Shown here: positions 61,956 to 64,000 of the stretch, in pieces
Numbering within the stretch: the first letter of the stretch is position 1
Layout: each line of letters opens with the position of its first letter
From: Oceanobacillus sojae
Lineage (GTDB): Bacteria; Bacillota; Bacilli; Bacillales; Amphibacillaceae
Assembly (NCBI RefSeq): GCF_007991515.1
Contig: NZ_BJYM01000004.1
Location: forward strand, 124,001 to 188,000
Direction: 5' to 3'
Length of the DNA stretch: 64,000 nucleotides
Notes under the pieces: model-generated
Told to the model about the DNA's origin: nothing
Seen by the model: only the letters and a program-made list of their open reading frames with translations
Databases searched by the model: none
Made by a program: the position numbers and the translations under genes

Positions 61956-62893
61956 TATTCTTCCTCCTTATACCAGCGAATAAACGCTTCGAGTGATTCC
62001 TGATCCTGGACAGCAAACGTTTTTGTTTTCCGGTCAATTTTCTTTAATAATCCGCACAATACTTTACCTGTACCCACTTCAACAAATGCATCAATATCTT
62101 CTTTTAACATATTTTGAACAGATTCTTCAAATCGAACTGGTGAGTATAGCTGCTGTACTAATAGTTCTTTAATTGTTTCCTTCGAAGTGACTGCTCCTGC
62201 AGAAACATTTGCATAAACAGGTATTTTGGCATCTTCTAAAGCTGTGTCGCTTAAATAAGCTGCAAAACCTTCGTTCGCCTGCTTCATCAATCTGGAATGG
62301 AATGGGCCACTTACATTTAGCGGAAGTACACGTTTTGCTCCAGCCTCTTTTAATAATACTGTTGCTTGTTCAACTCCTGAAACGGAACCAGAGATAACGA
62401 TTTGACCCGGACAGTTTAAATTTGCCATATCTACAATTTCATCCGTTACTTGATTCAGAGCTTCCTGGACTTTGTCCTGATCAAGACCTAAAACAGCAGC
62501 CATCGTTCCTTGCCCTTTAGGAAATGCCTGCTCCATTAAACGGCCTCTTACTTTAACTAGCCGGATGGCATCTTGCCACTTGATTGCACCAGCTGCCACA
62601 AGTGCGCTGTACTCTCCTAAACTATGTCCGACAACCATAGAAGGCTGAATGCCGTTTTCCTCTAAAAGCTGAGAAACAGCAACACTGGATAGCAATAATG
62701 CAGGCTGTGTGTTTTCTGTCTCTGTTAATGTTTCTTTAGGACCCTCAAACATCAGGGTCTGTAAATCCATATCCAGAACTTCATTTGCTTCTTTGTACAA
62801 TTCTTTCACCTGCGGGTAAGCATCATACAAGTCTTTCCCCATACCTACTGCTTGCGACCCTTGACCCGGGAACATAAATGCAATACGTTTCAT
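61955..62893 (-). CDS. fabD: Malonyl CoA-acyl carrier protein transacylase
   Basis: Transfers malonyl from CoA to ACP. The nucleophile Ser91 is in GHSLGE; FPGQGSQ at 8-14, the GPFHSRLM segment with the catalytic His, and a C-terminal EVGTGKVL are present. Length 312 aa. It directly follows plsX with no gap. Confidence 0.98.
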   Translation of the reverse strand: MKRIAFMFPGQGSQAVGMGKDLYDAYPQVKELYKEANEVLDMDLQTLMFEGPKETLTETENTQPALLLSSVAVSQLLEENGIQPSMVVGHSLGEYSALVAAGAIKWQDAIRLVKVRGRLMEQAFPKGQGTMAAVLGLDQDKVQEALNQVTDEIVDMANLNCPGQIVISGSVSGVEQATVLLKEAGAKRVLPLNVSGPFHSRLMKQANEGFAAYLSDTALEDAKIPVYANVSAGAVTSKETIKELLVQQLYSPVRFEESVQNMLKEDIDAFVEVGTGKVLCGLLKKIDRKTKTFAVQDQESLEAFIRWYKEEE

Positions 62894-63895
62894 TTATTTC
62901 TCCTCCTCGTTATTCATCATCTCAATCGTTTCTTGAATCGTTGCTGTTACATTATTGTCAACCATATAAACAGCTTGTTTTACAGCATTTGTTACCGCTC
63001 TGCTTTTTGAGGAGCCATGCGCTTTAATAACAGGCGCACGGAGCCCAAATAAGCCGGCACCGCCATATTCCGAGTAATCTAAACGATCCTTTATGCCTTT
63101 CAAGTCTTTTTTAACAAGCGTCGCAGCAATTTTTGTCTTCGTAGAGGACATAAACGCACCTTTTAAAAGTGAAAAGATAGTTTCAGCAACACCCTCCATT
63201 GTTTTTAATGCTACATTTCCGCTAAACCCATCTGTAACAACAACATCGGCAACACCGTTTAATATATCTCTCGCCTCTACATTACCAACAAAATGGATTG
63301 GAGCATTTTCTAAAAGCTGAAATGCCTTTTTAGTTAAATCATTCCCTTTTCCATCTTCAGTGCCTACATTTAATAATCCAACCCGAGGGCTTTTGATATT
63401 TCTTACCCTCTCTACATATATCGAACCCATAATAGCATATTGAAGCAGATGCTCTGGTTTCGCATCCACATTTGCTCCAACGTCCAGCATCAGGAACCCT
63501 TGTCCATCTACAGTGGGGAAAGTAGGACTTAACGCTGGACGGTCAATTCCAGGTATACGCCCCACGACAAATAAACCAGCGCTCATTAAAGCTCCTGTAT
63601 TACCAGCAGAAATACAGGCGTCTGCTTCGCCATCTTTGACAGCCTTCGCCATTAATACAAGAGAAGAATTCTTTTTGCGGCGTACAGCTTTCACAGGCTC
63701 GTCCTCTGATGTAATTTTTTCATCTGTATGTATTATTTTGATTTGTCGATTATCCGTTAAAATTGGTTTAATCTGTTTCTCATCACCATAAAGTGTTATT
63801 TGTAAATCCTTATTTTCTTTTACAGCATCCATTGCACCTAAAACAATTTCTTTTGGTGCATGGTCGCCTCCCATTGCATCAATTGCTAATCGCAT
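62894..63895 (-). CDS. plsX: Phosphate acyltransferase PlsX
   Basis: Converts acyl-ACP to acyl-phosphate for PlsY, linking fatty acid and phospholipid synthesis. Conserved [14 protein letters not shown] start, [13 protein letters not shown] and [12 protein letters not shown] motifs are seen; length 333 aa. The ATG lies 4 nt after the fapR stop (TAGATGAATG), so the repressor gene and its target operon are coupled, as in B. subtilis. Confidence 0.98.
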   Translation of the reverse strand: MRLAIDAMGGDHAPKEIVLGAMDAVKENKDLQITLYGDEKQIKPILTDNRQIKIIHTDEKITSEDEPVKAVRRKKNSSLVLMAKAVKDGEADACISAGNTGALMSAGLFVVGRIPGIDRPALSPTFPTVDGQGFLMLDVGANVDAKPEHLLQYAIMGSIYVERVRNIKSPRVGLLNVGTEDGKGNDLTKKAFQLLENAPIHFVGNVEARDILNGVADVVVTDGFSGNVALKTMEGVAETIFSLLKGAFMSSTKTKIAATLVKKDLKGIKDRLDYSEYGGAGLFGLRAPVIKAHGSSKSRAVTNAVKQAVYMVDNNVTATIQETIEMMNNEEEK

Positions 63896-63899
63896 TCAT

Positions 63900-64000
63900 C
63901 TATTCTCCTTTACTTTCACTGGAATGAAACATGAAAAATTCACCCGTAAGTACAGGTTCATTATTTACGAAGCTGTTTACTTCTACAATCGTGTGTCCGC
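63900..64000 (-). CDS. fapR: Fatty acid biosynthesis transcriptional regulator FapR, C-terminal end (cut by window edge)
   Basis: Only the last 32 codons are in the window. The translated tail has the hot-dog fold ending HTIVEVNSFVNN and GEFFMFH, which fits the malonyl-CoA-binding effector domain of FapR. Position immediately upstream of plsX, as in B. subtilis, supports the call. FapR represses the operon until malonyl-CoA builds up. Confidence 0.75.
   Translation of the reverse strand, partial: GHTIVEVNSFVNNEPVLTGEFFMFHSSESKGE

Overview
The window is one continuous stretch of a low-GC, AT-rich Firmicute chromosome. Gene content, gene order, strong GGAGG ribosome binding sites and individual proteins (CodY, SwrB, FliY, CheC/CheD, HslV/HslU, YlqG/YlqH, UPF0435) point to Bacillaceae. 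The dispersed intergenic repeats and the lepB gene between rplS and rbgA suggest the Oceanobacillus/Virgibacillus group. That genus-level guess is inference; no marker gene search could be run.

Nearly every gene is on the minus strand, so transcription runs from high to low coordinates. In that direction the layout is: fapR (partial)-plsX-fabD-fabG-acpP (phospholipid and fatty acid synthesis); rnc, a lone plus-strand UPF0435 gene, then smc-ftsY-ylxM-ffh (chromosome condensation, protein targeting); rpsP-khpA-ylqD-rimM-trmD-rplS-lepB-rbgA-rnhB (translation, ribosome assembly, secretion); ylqG-ylqH (FliK-like and FlhB-tail-like proteins); sucC-sucD; dprA; topA; xerC-hslV-hslU-codY; a fla/che operon of about 26 kb from flgB to swrB; rpsB, tsf, pyrH-frr, uppS-cdsA, rseP and the 5' end of polC.

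The fla/che operon encodes the rod, MS ring and switch (FlgB, FlgC, FliE, FliF, FliG, FliM, FliY), the export apparatus (FliH, FliI, FliJ, FliO/Z, FliP, FliQ, FliR, FlhB, FlhA), hook assembly (FliK, FlgD, FlgE), placement proteins (FlhF, FlhG), chemotaxis proteins (CheY, CheB, CheW, CheC, CheD) and the flagellar sigma factor SigD. The upstream operon ends with the global regulator CodY.

No novel defence island, CRISPR array, prophage, integrase-bearing element, rRNA or tRNA was found. The unusual features are structural. First, four genes that occupy this neighbourhood in Bacillus subtilis are absent from their places: cheA, dxr, proS and trmFO. Second, several short non-coding elements sit in operon junctions. 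A family with TGTT(C/A)AAAAA-type terminal inverted repeats lies between fliP and fliQ, fliE and fliF, hslV and hslU, and upstream of smc. A second family lies between rpsB and tsf and between rnc and acpP, and a third type lies between dprA and topA. Third, a 17-bp match to the GlnR/TnrA operator pattern lies upstream of flgB. Fourth, both FliK-type proteins carry internal duplications. Translation starts were reassigned wherever the ribosome binding site or family alignment favoured a downstream start.
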